The translations under genes were made by a program, and so were the position numbers. Below, piece after piece: positions 28,192-37,288 of a DNA stretch of 47,016 nt. The DNA comes from an uncultured Candidatus Melainabacteria bacterium. GTDB lineage: Bacteria; Cyanobacteriota; Vampirovibrionia; Gastranaerophilales; Gastranaerophilaceae. Under the pieces are notes generated by a model, which saw only the letters and a program-made list of their open reading frames with translations, was not told the DNA's origin and did not search any database. How positions within the stretch are numbered: the first letter of the stretch is position 1; the number at the start of each line of letters is the position of its first letter. The stretch spans positions 1 to 47,016 of the forward strand of contig CATJOM010000095.1 of NCBI GenBank assembly GCA_949741915.1. Reading direction: 5' to 3'.

Positions 28192-28419
28192 AGGGTTTGT
28201 ATATAGTCTGCGGTGGTTAGCTTGTACTTTTTGACCGGGTTTTGTGTGTTTTACAGCTGGAGGTTTTGTAGAGCTGTGTCGTCACATACTATGCTTGCCA
28301 TATGCTTATTAGTAGTGCCTTTGCCTTTTTCCTCCTTGTTCGGCAGGGGTTTTGCGGTTTTTCTGGCTGTAGGCCTCTGTTTTATGTCAGCCTGTTAGCT
28401 TTCCTCAAGTTGTGTGCAG

Positions 28420-28650
28420 CTGTGCGACTGGGGTGCAGCAGGCTCTGTGCGGTGCTACTACTTGGCTGGCGGCTGTGCGGGTTCTAATGGTGGCTCCTGC
28501 TGGCCGTACATTGTATGGTCAGGCAGTTTACAGGCCCCAGGGTTTTACTTTGCCCCGTTGCATTTTGCTGGCGGCAGCGTTGGTTATACCAGCGCTTGCG
28601 ATACTGGCTACTGTATTTCTGGTACCGCTTTTTCGGCGCCTGTGTCGTGG
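28420..28650 (+). repeat. Cassette 2 (open, variant end)
   Basis: LCDWGAAGSVRCYY, GGCAGSNGGSCWP, VWSGS, YTSACDTGYC, ending AFSAPVSW. Open from start to end block. The end block replaces SVRC with SAPV. Confidence 0.75.
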
Positions 28651-28723
28651 TTTTGCTGTAGTGGTGTACACTGTTTGCAGGTGTGGTGACTTTGTTTTTG
28701 CCTGTGTGCGTGGCGCCTAGCGG

Positions 28724-28933
28724 CTGTGCGACCAGCAGTCGACAGGCTCTGTGCAGTGCTCACATATTGCTTGTGTGGGTGCTTTTCAGGGCGGCTGCTT
28801 TCCGTATTCCGTATGGTCTGGCGCAGCAGCTTCTGTTGGTTATTACTATAGCTACGACTTAAGCGGTGGTCGGTTGTTTGAGTATAACGGTCCTGCTGGT
28901 CATACGCAGGTGTTCTCTCTTTCGGTGCGCTGG
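28724..28933 (+). repeat. Cassette 3 (open)
   Basis: LCDQQSTGSVQC, a shortened ACVGAFQGGCFP, VWSGA, YYYSYDLSGG, ending SLSVRW. Open throughout; the final Cys is Trp. Confidence 0.75.
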
Positions 28934-29026
28934 CTTGTGTCTTTTAGGTTTTGGTTTCCAGAGTGCGTTTGGTGTTCTTCTAATGTTGCTTTGTATTATA
29001 GGTCTCGAGTTCCACGTTGTTTATAG

Positions 29027-29307
29027 CTGTGCGAGGGCTGCGCAGGATTCTGTTTGACGAAGTGACTAATTGTTGTGTTGGGCTTGAAGTAAGCACCTCG
29101 GCAGCAGCTATGGCGAGGGCTGTGTAGGTATTATCAGGCCCTGTATGCTGTGACAGCTTATCCCTTAGTTGTAGTGAGGCCGTCTCTCCTGTTTGTTGTT
29201 TTTATGTGGTTTGAGGTACTGTTTCAAGTTAAGGTGCTGTATCCGTACGTATGGGTGTGCTCTCTATACTTCTCTGATGTGATTATCGCCCATTTTCGGT
29301 GCGCTTC
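29027..29307 (+). repeat. Cassette 4 (degenerate)
   Basis: The 5' block is recognisable (CTGTGCGAGGGCTGCGCAGG) but a stop follows within 13 codons. A GGGC-like block appears near 29110 and the end block TTTTCGGTGCGCTT at 29294-29307. The middle is scrambled. Confidence 0.5.
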
Positions 29308-29531
29308 CTGTGTGTCTTCTGGTTTGTATATATCCCAAGTTGCCAAGTACTTTGGTAAGTATGGAGCTTTGAGACTGTTTCCTTGGGCACATTGGTTTGT
29401 GGGCGTATTGTTTATGTGTCTTTATTTTTGTAGAGTTTTTCTTGCAGACTTATGCATGTATTCACTGTAGGTGTTTCTGTGGCTGTTTTCTGTCATCCTC
29501 TTTGTGCTGTTGTTTGGTGCAAGCTTTACAG

Positions 29532-29732
29532 CTGTGCGACTGGAGTGCTGCAAATGCCCTGCGGTGCGATGCTCGTGGCGGAGGCTGTGCGGGTTCAGCT
29601 AATGATGGCTGCGATGCGCATATTTTTTGGGGTGCTAAAGTGGGTGGATTACCTGTTAGTGGCCATTTTAATATTGGCGTTTTATCTGTTTCTACAGATT
29701 TTAACACGTTTTGGGCTATTTCGGTGCGCTGG
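29532..29732 (+). repeat. Cassette 5 (open)
   Basis: LCDWSAANALRC, GGGCAGSANDGCDA, FWGAK, ending AISVRW. GSVRC has become NALRC. Open from first to last block. Confidence 0.75.
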
Positions 29733-29870
29733 TTGCTTCATCCTTGGTTATAGTGTTTGGTGTACATATTTTTTATGTGGTCTATCTGTGCTCGTCCTTT
29801 GGCTTTGTTGCACTGTGTTTGCAGGCTTTGTTTGGTAAAGTTGTCCTATTAGCTTTTGTACTGTTTGCAG

Positions 29871-30074
29871 CTGTGCGACAGCCTTGCAGGTTACGGCTCT
29901 GTGCAGTGCCTATGGGGCAGTGGCAGCTGTGTAGGCTCTTACAATAGCCACTGTAATCCGCATTACCTGTGGTCAGGCAGTGTGCAGTCCGGCAGTGTAT
30001 ATCATGGTAGTGCCTTAGGCAGTGGCGATTTTAGCGCACACAAGGACTCCTCTGTATTTCCCTTTTCGGTGCAC
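29871..30074 (+). repeat. Cassette 6 (open)
   Basis: LCDSLAGYGSVQC, GSCVGSYNSHCNP, LWSGS, ending FPFSVH and a stop two codons later. CGC of the end block reads CAC. Confidence 0.75.
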
Positions 30075-30422
30075 TTGTTATAAGTATTTATTGGCTTAGA
30101 ATTTACTTGGTATTCATTTGCGTTTTAGTACTTTATGGAGTTGTTGTTTTTATATAGTGTCTGTATTATTGGGTGTTTTGGCGGTTGGTTGTTTAGGTGG
30201 TAGTTTACCGTTCATTGTTGCACTGAGTTGCTGCCGTGTAATCTTTGTTTGGTGCTGGGTGCCGGTGTATAGGTTGCTCTTCCTAGGTGCACGGTTATGC
30301 AGCGCCCAAGCTGCAGCTACGGTCTATTTAGCGCAAGGCGTTAGACTGGGTAGTTGCAGTGTACGCCGTTTGTGTGTGGTGGCGTATGTAGTGGTTTCTG
30401 CTCTCTGGGTGGAGTTACTACT

Positions 30423-30650
30423 TTGTGGATGGGAGAGTTTAGCGACGTTTCCTCTGTGCAGTGTGGCACGCTGGTTGCTGCCTGTGCGGGCTCAGATGGC
30501 GGCTCCTGCTACCCGTATCATATGTGGTCTGGGTCATCCTATGTTGGCGCTAGCTATTGGGTACCTGGGCTGCACAGTGGTAGCTGGGATATGGGCTTTG
30601 CCTGTGGTTCTGGCTATTGTGGTTTCGCCTATGCCTTTTCGGTGCGCTGT
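30423..30650 (+). repeat. Cassette 7 (open)
   Basis: The start is diverged (LWMGEFSDVSSVQC). It continues ACAGSDGGSCYP, MWSGSS, FACGSGYCG and ends YAFSVRC with the exact end block. Confidence 0.75.
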
Positions 30651-30762
30651 TTACTTCTTTCTTGGCTGTGGTGTACTGTTTCTTACGGGCTTTGGGGTTA
30701 GTGGAGTGTTTCTCATGTTTGTTTTACTGTGCTTTGGCAGGTTTGTTTACCTGCTCTATGTC

Positions 30763-30966
30763 CTGTGCGACCACTCAGCAGCAGGCTCTGTGCGGTGTGC
30801 ACGCCTTACTGGCGGCTGCCTGGGTGCTACTGGGCCATGTTACCCTAGTCATATATGGGATAGCTATGTTCTTGATGGGCATTACTACTATACTGACCTG
30901 GTGTCGGGTGTTTTGTCGGATCCGTTGGGCAGGTATAATTCTCCTATTTATGCCTTTTCGGTGCGC
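30763..30966 (+). repeat. Cassette 8 (open, ends SVR-stop)
   Basis: LCDHSAAGSVRC, GGCLGATGPCYP, IWDS, HYYYTDLVSG, YAFSVR. The end block reads GTGCGCTAG, so the terminal Cys codon is replaced by a stop. Confidence 0.75.
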
Positions 30967-31213
30967 TAGTTATCTGTGCTCTAAGACGAGTTAGAGGAGT
31001 GTTGCGTTCATGGTAGGCTTGCTCTGGGTAGCTATCTAGCTGCCCGAGTTTGCACTGTTGGTTTTGAGTCGTTATAATATTTCGTTATGCCTCCAGGTTC
31101 TTATGCGGTTTAATTTGTGCATCAAGAAGCTGATTTTAGCTTTGCAGGACTTTGTTTGCAGACTGATTAAAGTTCGCTTTGACTGTTAGTGCAAGTGTTC
31201 TCAGGAATGGTGC

Positions 31214-31432
31214 GTGAGCTGCATCTGTATTTTGGGCTCTGTGCAGTGTTATGAGTGGATTGGCGGCTGTCCAGGCTCAGCGAACAGTTGGTGTTATCCT
31301 CAGTTGATTTGGTCTGCCACTGCAAGGTCTGCAGGTGAGTTTTATGCCCCATATCTGTCTAGTGGCACTATGAATTTTCATGGTTCTTGTGGTGTTGGCT
31401 ATTGTACCCTAGGCTGGGCCTTTTCGGTGCAT
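31214..31432 (+). repeat. Cassette 9 (open)
   Basis: CICILGSVQC, GGCPGSANSWCYP, IWSAT, SCGVGYC, ending WAFSVH. The 5' block is diverged and CGC reads CAT. Confidence 0.75.
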
Positions 31433-31510
31433 CTGTTTCTATAAGGCGTTGTTGGCTGGGCAGTGTATTGGCTTTATATGCTGCCCTGTTGGTTTTTATA
31501 CTGGTTTCTT

Positions 31511-31702
31511 ATATTGTATGTAGCTTCTATGCAGTGTCAAGCTAAGTCAGGCGGCTGTGCAGGTTCTGACAATAACTGCTGCCATCCGCATCACTATTGG
31601 GCTGGCTTGGTTTCTTCTGATAAGCGCCATGCGAATTGGTTTGACACAGGGGTTTCTGGGGGTGGCCTTTATTCTTTTCGTAATGCCCATTCGGTGCGCT
31701 GT
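31511..31702 (+). repeat. Cassette 10 (open)
   Basis: YVASMQC, GGCAGSDNNCCHP, YWAG, GVSGGGLYSF, ending AHSVRC. It shares one continuous reading frame with cassette 11. Confidence 0.75.
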
Positions 31703-31780
31703 GCTTTATGCCTTGAAGCTGCTGTGTGCAGTATTTTGCTGCATTTTGAAATGTTTCCTGACGCTGTTTTTTGCATATAT

Positions 31781-31960
31781 CTGCAGCAGTACTGCTTGGT
31801 TGTATATTCTGCTGGCTCTTACAATGGCCGCTGCTACCCGTACCCTGTGTGGTCTAGCACGTCTGCAGGTGGCGTGGACTATTATAACCAGGAGTATATG
31901 GGCGGCAGTTTCACCACAAGTCTTGTTCGTGCCTGTACCTACGCCTTTTCGGTGCGCTGC
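31781..31960 (+). repeat. Cassette 11 (5'-shortened, twin of cassette 21)
   Basis: Lacks the GSVRC...GG segment. It continues AGSYNGRCYPYPVWSS, GGVDYYNQEY and YAFSVRC. About 84% identical in DNA to cassette 21 by hand alignment. Confidence 0.8.
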
Positions 31961-32089
31961 AGGCGTTGTATCTTGTAGTGCTTCCAGGGGTTGTATTGCA
32001 CCAGTTTTACATTGTGTCTTCCTGGTTTTGCAAATGGCTTTTTATACTGTATTAATCTAAGTTTGCATCACTCTTTGTGAAACGTTTGG

Positions 32090-32269
32090 CGTACAGCTGG
32101 CTGTGCGGGCTCTAACACTGGTGCTTGCTGGCCTAATGCGCTTTGGTCTATTTCACCCAAAGAGGGTATACTTTATTATGACTATGCCCTAGTGTCGGGA
32201 AGCTTTGTTCCTGATACTTGTCAGGGAGTCCTTGGTTGCGGCACTACCTATCCCTTTTCGGTGCGCTGT
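32090..32269 (+). repeat. Cassette 12 (5'-shortened)
   Basis: Begins at AGCAGSNTGACWP, then ALWSIS, LYYDYALVSG, TCQGVLGCG, ending YPFSVRC with the exact end block. The LCD/GSVRC segment is missing. Confidence 0.75.
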
Positions 32270-32403
32270 TTTTATGGCTTTGTTTGATGTCATATTTGTG
32301 CTGTACAGCATACTGTGTTGCACTGGAAGGTGCTGTTATATACTAGCCTAGTTTTAGATGCCTGCGGAGTTTTGTATCTTTTGCTCAAGTCAGCTTCTTA
32401 TAG

Positions 32404-32649
32404 CATTGTATTATTGCTATTGGCTCTGTCCGGTGCTTTGAGTCTGGTGGTATGTGTGCGGGCGCCTCCTCTGGTACTAGTTGGCCTAATAACTGCTACC
32501 CGCGCAGTATATGGTCTGCGTCGCCCTCCCCGTCTTATGGAGACTTTGTCTTTCACACTGGGTTCTTGTATAGTGGCAGCCTGGTGCATGATTATTGTTA
32601 TGCTTTAGGCAGTGGGTGTCCAGGCCCTCTTGTCTTTTCGGTGCGTCGC
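32404..32649 (+). repeat. Cassette 13 (open)
   Basis: IAIGSVRCFESGGMCAG, GTSWPNNCYP, IWSAS, ending LVFSVRR. The LCD block is lost. The end block reads GTGCGTCGC. Confidence 0.75.
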
Positions 32650-32781
32650 TCGCTCCTTGCCTTGCCGCTATGTTTAGTAGTTTAGTGGCAGAGCTCTGTT
32701 TTGTGCTCGGATATGGCTTACTGTGTTTGGGTTTGGCCCCGTATGACTTGTTTATACTAACTTTTGAGACATGCTGTACAG

Positions 32782-32985
32782 CTGTGCGACTGGTATGCTG
32801 CAGGCTCTGTGCGGTGCGATAATGGTTGGCGGATGTGTCCAGGTTCCATTGATGATAGGTGCGTTCCCTTTGACGTTTGGACCTCTACACCCTCTACGTC
32901 TGCAGATTACTATAGAGGACACTTGCAGAGTGGTGTTTTTGAATATTGGTATTTTAGTGGGCTGTTTCCCTTTTCGGTGCGCTGG
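32782..32985 (+). repeat. Cassette 14 (open)
   Basis: LCDWYAAGSVRCDNG, MCPGSIDDRCVP, VWTST, DYYRGHLQSG, ending FPFSVRW. Both boundary blocks are well preserved. Confidence 0.78.
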
Positions 32986-33128
32986 CATTCTATATAGTAC
33001 TGTTATTGTGCGTATACTTGCCAGAGTTGTAATTTCTATGCTTATAAGCCCGTATGTTTTTAATAGTGAGCACTGGTTTTGGATTTGATATCTTGGTTTT
33101 AGTTTATTTGCTGTTAGCCGTGCAGATT

Positions 33129-33310
33129 TTGTGTGATGCAGCATCCTGGGTGGCGGCTGTACAGGCTCTAGCAACGGCTACTGCCACCCAGGTGACTTCT
33201 GGTCAAGCTCACTTATAAGCGCCTCAGCTGGATATCATGATTTCTGGCTTGGAAATGGAAGCGTTGGCGGTGGCGCCAGGGTGGTTACTTACGCCTTTTC
33301 GGTGCGCTGT
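33129..33310 (+). repeat. Cassette 15 (internal deletion)
   Basis: LCDAA is followed directly by a GGGC block in a different frame, so the GSVRC segment is deleted. It continues GGGCTGSSNGYCHP, FWSSS and YAFSVRC, open to the end block. Confidence 0.72.
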
Positions 33311-33382
33311 GCTTTGTGGCTTTTTAATGCAATTGACTTTCGTTACTAGGACCTTCTTTGTTATAGCTGGGTTTATTAGTGT

Positions 33383-33583
33383 TTGTGCAGCCCCTTATCT
33401 GCAGGCTCTGTCCGATGTTGTCCAGTAAGTAGCTGTGTAGGTTCTGTAAATAACTATTGCAATCCAGACACTTTCTGGCTGTACACTCCAGGAGCAGACG
33501 GCTACCACGACAGAGGGTATCTTTACATAGGCTATATTGGCTCAGGCATGTATCATGACACTGACGCCTTTTCGGTGCGCTGT
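33383..33583 (+). repeat. Cassette 16 (open)
   Basis: CSPLSAGSVRC, SSCVGSVNNYCNP, FWLYT, YIGSGMYHD, ending DAFSVRC with the exact end block. Confidence 0.77.
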
Positions 33584-33698
33584 GTCTTGGGCTTTATATT
33601 TGCTAATAATATAGTATTATGGTCTTTGGCTTTGTATGATAAGTTGGTCTACTTAAGAGTTGTGTTTACTGTTTGCTTGTGTATTGTATCCCCTACAG

Positions 33699-33899
33699 CT
33701 GTGCGACGCCAACGCGGCAGGCTCTGTGCAGTGCTATTGGCACTATGGCTGCGCAGGGGCTGAGGCTGGTTTGTGCAGTGCAAGGCAGATGTGGTCACAG
33801 TCTAAACTTTCTGTTAATACCTGCAATACTGGGTATCTTAGTGGTGGTTGGTTTGGTTTGATGCCAGATGCTTGTACGTACGCCTTTTCGGTGCGCTGG
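33699..33899 (+). repeat. Cassette 17 (open)
   Basis: LCDANAAGSVQCYWH, GCAGAEAGLCSA, MWSQS, GYLSGGWFG, ending YAFSVRW. Canonical CAGCTGTGCGAC start. Confidence 0.78.
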
Positions 33900-34221
33900 T
33901 TGTTTTTGCTCTGTTGTTACGGATGCGGGTGTAGCCGCAAAGCTCTTTTTGCCCTCGGTTTACGGCATACTGTTAAGGCTTTGCCTGCAGCTTTTGACCT
34001 GCTGGCAGGCATACATTTTGTGCGTTTTATTGTATATAGTAGTTAGTATTGTCTTCGCTATAGTGCTCGTTGTGATTTTGCTGTGTGCAGCTTTTGCTTG
34101 CTTGTTGCTTTAGCAGTGGGTTGTTATAGCTGTTATTTATTCGGCTGGGCATTGCAGTTACTTGTTTGGTATGCTGCTCATCCTAGGTTGTAGTTTTGGC
34201 ATGGCGGTTTTGCAATGCTAT

Positions 34222-34458
34222 CTGTGCGACTACCAGCTAGCAGGCTCCGTACGGTGCTACTGGTTATCGGGTGGTTGTGCGGGCTCTTCTATTGGCAGTG
34301 CATTCATTGGTAATTGCTATCCGAGCCATTATTGGTCTTTTACTCCACAGACAGCAGGTGTTTACCGGTCGCCTGTATTGCTTGGAGGTGCCGTTAATAC
34401 GCATGATGCTTGCGTTGTGGGCTATTGTCCTATCACTCTTGCCTTTTCGGTGCGCTGT
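34222..34458 (+). repeat. Cassette 18 (open, longest)
   Basis: LCDYQLAGSVRCYWLSGG, then an expanded GSSIGSAFIGNCYP, YWSFT, DACVVGYCP, ending LAFSVRC. It shares a continuous frame with cassette 19. The hydrophobic residues before it come from T-rich spacer. Confidence 0.78.
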
Positions 34459-34566
34459 TTAGCCCTCATGCTGTTGCCGTGTAGGAGTATGGTGATAAGT
34501 TTTTGGCCTAGGCTGTGGCGCGCTGTTATGGCTTTGTTTGTTGTTTTTAGCTTACGGCGTAGCTTC

Positions 34567-34764
34567 TGGTGCAAGGTTTGCTCTGCAGCCTCTGTGCGGT
34601 GTGGCAATGCTATTTATTGTTCAGGCTCGTACGATGGCTGTCATACTTATGCTTTGTGGTCTTATACAGTATCTTTGTATGCGGCCTTCTGGGATTTTTG
34701 GCTCTCAGGAGGGGTGTTTTATACAGACGCGTCTGCTTATGCACGAGCCTTTTTGGTGCGCTGT
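34567..34764 (+). repeat. Cassette 19 (open)
   Basis: WCKVCSAASVRC, YCSGSYDGCHT, LWSYT, LSGGVFYTD, ending RAFLVRC. In the end block TCG reads TTG. Confidence 0.75.
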
Positions 34765-35005
34765 GCCATCAGGAATTGTAATGTTTTTCTAACCCGCTTT
34801 ATTAGTACCGACTTTAGGTGGCTTGAAATGTTTAAAGCCACAATACAAGTATGCTTACAATCACAAGCATCTCAGCTCTTTTGTTGTTCGTTATTGCCTG
34901 AAATACATACACAGGTTAATAGTTTTTTGCTTGTACTGTCTAGTCATATTGGTTTAATCTGTGTTTACAAGTTGGCTATAGTTAATTTAGCTGCTGGCAG
35001 TTGCG

Positions 35006-35215
35006 CTGTGCGACGCCTATGCAGCAGGCTCTGTGCAGTGTGTTCAGTGGGATGGACATTGCTCTGGTGCTGGTACTGATGGCGGTTATCTTAACTGGTG
35101 TTTTCCTTATATTTTGTGGGGTGCACAAAGCGGCTCGGATTATTGGCGCTACTGGCTGAATACTGGAGTATTTAGTATCAGCAGTTGGCCTATGGGCAGC
35201 GCCTTTTCGGTGCGT
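35006..35215 (+). repeat. Cassette 20 (open)
   Basis: LCDAYAAGSVQCVQWDG, a GTDGGYLNWCFP insertion-like segment, LWGAQ, DYWRYWLNTG, ending SAFSVRL. Confidence 0.77.
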
Positions 35216-35309
35216 CTGTGGGCGCACTATGTTTAGTTCCCTGTGTCACCTTGGGTTTGATATGCGGTACTATAGGTATATTAAGAATGTCATTGTCTAA
35301 AACTTCTTT

Positions 35310-35477
35310 ATGGGCGTATGCAGCTGCTCTGGCTCTTACTATACCCACTGCTACCCGTACCCTGTGTGGTCAAGTACTTCTGCAAGCGGGGTAGACTATT
35401 ATAACCAGGAGTATGTGGGTGGCAGTTTTGCTACAAGTTTGGTGCGTGCTAGTACTCACGCCTTTTCGGTGCGCTGT
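35310..35477 (+). repeat. Cassette 21 (5'-shortened, twin of cassette 11)
   Basis: CSCSGSYYTHCYP, VWSSTSASGVDYYNQEY, GGSFATSLVRA, ending HAFSVRC. By hand it has 23 base and 8 residue differences from cassette 11 over 49 codons. Confidence 0.8.
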
Positions 35478-35718
35478 TACCTCTTTGTCTTGCAGTTAGT
35501 TTTAGTGGTCGCGTAGTCTGTTAACTTTTTGCTTTTAGCTGCTACGCACTGTGTCTTTTGGGCTTGCTACAGGCATGTTGCTTCTGCATGGTATTCACTA
35601 GGGCACTGGTGTATTATGTACGCCCGGGTTATGATTGCTTGGGATTGATACGATATACCTTTATTTAGTATATGCTTTGACTTGTTTTTAAGGCGGATGC
35701 CATACTTTGTACTTACTA

Positions 35719-35922
35719 CTGTGCGACTCTGAATCTGCACACTCTGTGCGGTGCGCTGAGCGTACAGCTGGGTGCGGAGGGTCTTTAAGTAATATTTGTT
35801 TTTCGCGTATTATCTGGGGCATACTTTCTACGAGTGGTATACCTTATTCTGGTCATATGTATTCAGGCTTCTTTGGAGTGTCTTCAGGCTATGACAAGCC
35901 GCGGGCCTTTTCGGTGCGCTGT
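35719..35922 (+). repeat. Cassette 22 (open)
   Basis: LCDSESAHSVRCAERTAG, CGGSLSNICFS, IWGIL, MYSGFFGVS, ending RAFSVRC with the exact end block. Confidence 0.77.
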
Positions 35923-36020
35923 TTGCTTATTGCTAGTGGTTCTTCTTCCCTGGAATTTGGCAGTGGCACGTTGTGTTGGCTTTATGGCTATGGTTAATAT
36001 GTGCTGGAACTTCAATGCTG

Positions 36021-36227
36021 CTTGTGCGGTTAAAGAGATGTGCTGACTCTTTGCAGTGCTACCACTTGGCTCGTGGCTGTGCGGGCGGTTCTAATACTAA
36101 TTGTGACCCATATATCATGTGGTCTGGCTCGTCTGCTAATGTTTCTTTATACTATTATTTTGCTTTTTCAGGCGGTTCATTTTCGCAGTCTTCTTATGCT
36201 GCTGGGCAGCCCTTTTCGGTGCGCTGT
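36021..36227 (+). repeat. Cassette 23 (open after a start-block frameshift)
   Basis: The start block TTGTGCGGT is out of frame. The downstream frame reads CADSLQCYHL, GCAGGSNTNCDP, MWSGSS, SLYYYFAFSGG and QPFSVRC. Confidence 0.74.
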
Positions 36228-36402
36228 TGCCTTATTGGTGTATTCAGTGCTCCGGCGGCAGCCTTTACTTTTGCTTTAGCTGCTACGCACTGTGTCTTTT
36301 GGTTCTGTGGTGGTTTTGGCATATTTTACAATATTTATTCTTATATATTATCATCAGCGTTACGCAATTGTTTGTGTTGCTGAAGGGACATTCTGTTTTC
36401 TA

Positions 36403-36612
36403 TTGTGCATGAAGGGTTCTGTGCAGTGTAGCAGTCTGAATGGCGGCTGTGCTGGTGGGTCTGGTGGTGTAGGCTGGCTTAATAGTTGCTACCCAAAGCA
36501 TATGTGGTCAGGCACTTATTCTTCCGGCTCTGATTACTATGACTGGCACTTGGATGCAGGAGTCTGGCGCCAGCAGGTGATAGTTTCTACTTATGCCTTT
36601 TCGGTGCGCTGT
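36403..36612 (+). repeat. Cassette 24 (open)
   Basis: LLCMKGSVQC, GGCAGGSGGVGWLNSCYP, MWSGTYSS, DYYDWHLDAG, ending YAFSVRC, then FRI and a stop. Confidence 0.78.
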
Positions 36613-36690
36613 TTTCGGATATGATTATCATATTAATTGTTGTCATCTTTTGGGTTTTGCGTTATTTGTTGAAGCTGATTTTATAAAAGA

Positions 36691-36852
36691 GGCTGTGCAG
36701 GCGCTTATGATGGCAACTGCTACCCGTACGTTGCATGGTCAAACACTCCTAATACCCAGCAAGACTATTATCGCGGGCATTATTTGGATGGCGGGCATTT
36801 TTATGATAACCCTGGCAATCCGCACAAGCGTATGTCTTATTCGGTGCGCTGT
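36691..36852 (+). repeat. Cassette 25 (5'-shortened)
   Basis: GCAGAYDGNCYP, AWSNTPNTQQDYYRG, HYLDGGHFYD, ending SYSVRCVWVLN. No ATG-led reading frame covers it. The extra VWVLN tail resembles the VRVLQ tail of cassette 26. Confidence 0.75.
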
Positions 36853-36883
36853 GTCTGGGTTTTGAACAATTTATTTTAGTCTG

Positions 36884-36998
36884 CAGTGCGACGTTCGTGA
36901 GGCAGACTCTATGTAGTGCTTATGGCGGGGTGGCGTCTGTGCTAGTTCTAACGATGGCAATCGCTACACGCGCAATGCAAGGTCTAGGTTCTGTCTAG
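36884..36998 (+). repeat. Cassette remnant, 3'-truncated with nonsense codon
   Basis: QCDVREADSM, then a stop in place of the SVQC glutamine, then GGVCASSNDGN. It breaks off near the WS block and has no end block. A decayed donor. Confidence 0.65.
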
Positions 36999-37063
36999 TT
37001 AGGTAGATGCTGCTCTTTGAGGGTATATTACCTGAGGCTTAATTTACTTATGTTTTAGGCAAT

Positions 37064-37288
37064 ATGCAGTGTTTTTCATCAGGCGCCTGTGCAGGCGCTT
37101 CCTATGCTACTGACTGGGCCGGTACCTGCTATGTTTACCATATTTGGTCTACTGGTTTGCGTGAAGATAATTGGCGCTGGGCGCCATATTTTGGCGATGG
37201 AGGACTTAGTCTGTATTCAGCCTGCGGCACAGGCTACTGCCCGTCTTCCTTTGCTGCTTCGGTGCGCTGTGTCCGGGTTTTGCAGTAA
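37064..37288 (+). repeat. Cassette 26 (last, with natural-looking C-terminus)
   Basis: MQCFSSGACAGASY, GTCYVYHIWST, SACGTGYCP, ending AASVRCVRVLQ and a stop. The SVRCVR tail is closest to the usual C-terminus of FISUMP-like domains. No convincing ribosome site precedes it. Confidence 0.72.

Larger units (their letters stand above)
27860..37288 (+). repeat. Array of silent C-type-lectin-like C-terminal cassettes
   Basis: At least 26 head-to-tail cassettes and one remnant. Each encodes roughly 55-80 residues patterned LCD...GSV(R/Q)C...GGCAGS...CYP...WS...YY...G...AFSVRC. The final block CCTTTTCGGTGCGCTG is exact in 12 cassettes by eye, and TCGGTGCGCTG in 17. The 5' block is CAGCTGTGCGAC. The middle, between the WS and FSVRC blocks, is hypervariable. 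The pattern resembles FISUMP/DUF1566 C-termini with a C-type-lectin-like fold. No cassette has a supported promoter, ribosome site or export signal. Most keep the frame from first to last block. The region is A-poor on the + strand. Probably a donor library for recombination into an expressed gene elsewhere; not proven. Confidence 0.85.

Noticed and set aside
27860-37288. Diversity-generating retroelement
   Set aside because: The lectin-like fold and A-poor sequence suggested it, but there is no reverse transcriptase or template repeat in the window, and differences between twin cassettes are not limited to adenines.
27860-37288. CRISPR array
   Set aside because: Repeat blocks are degenerate, unit length varies widely and the units encode protein.
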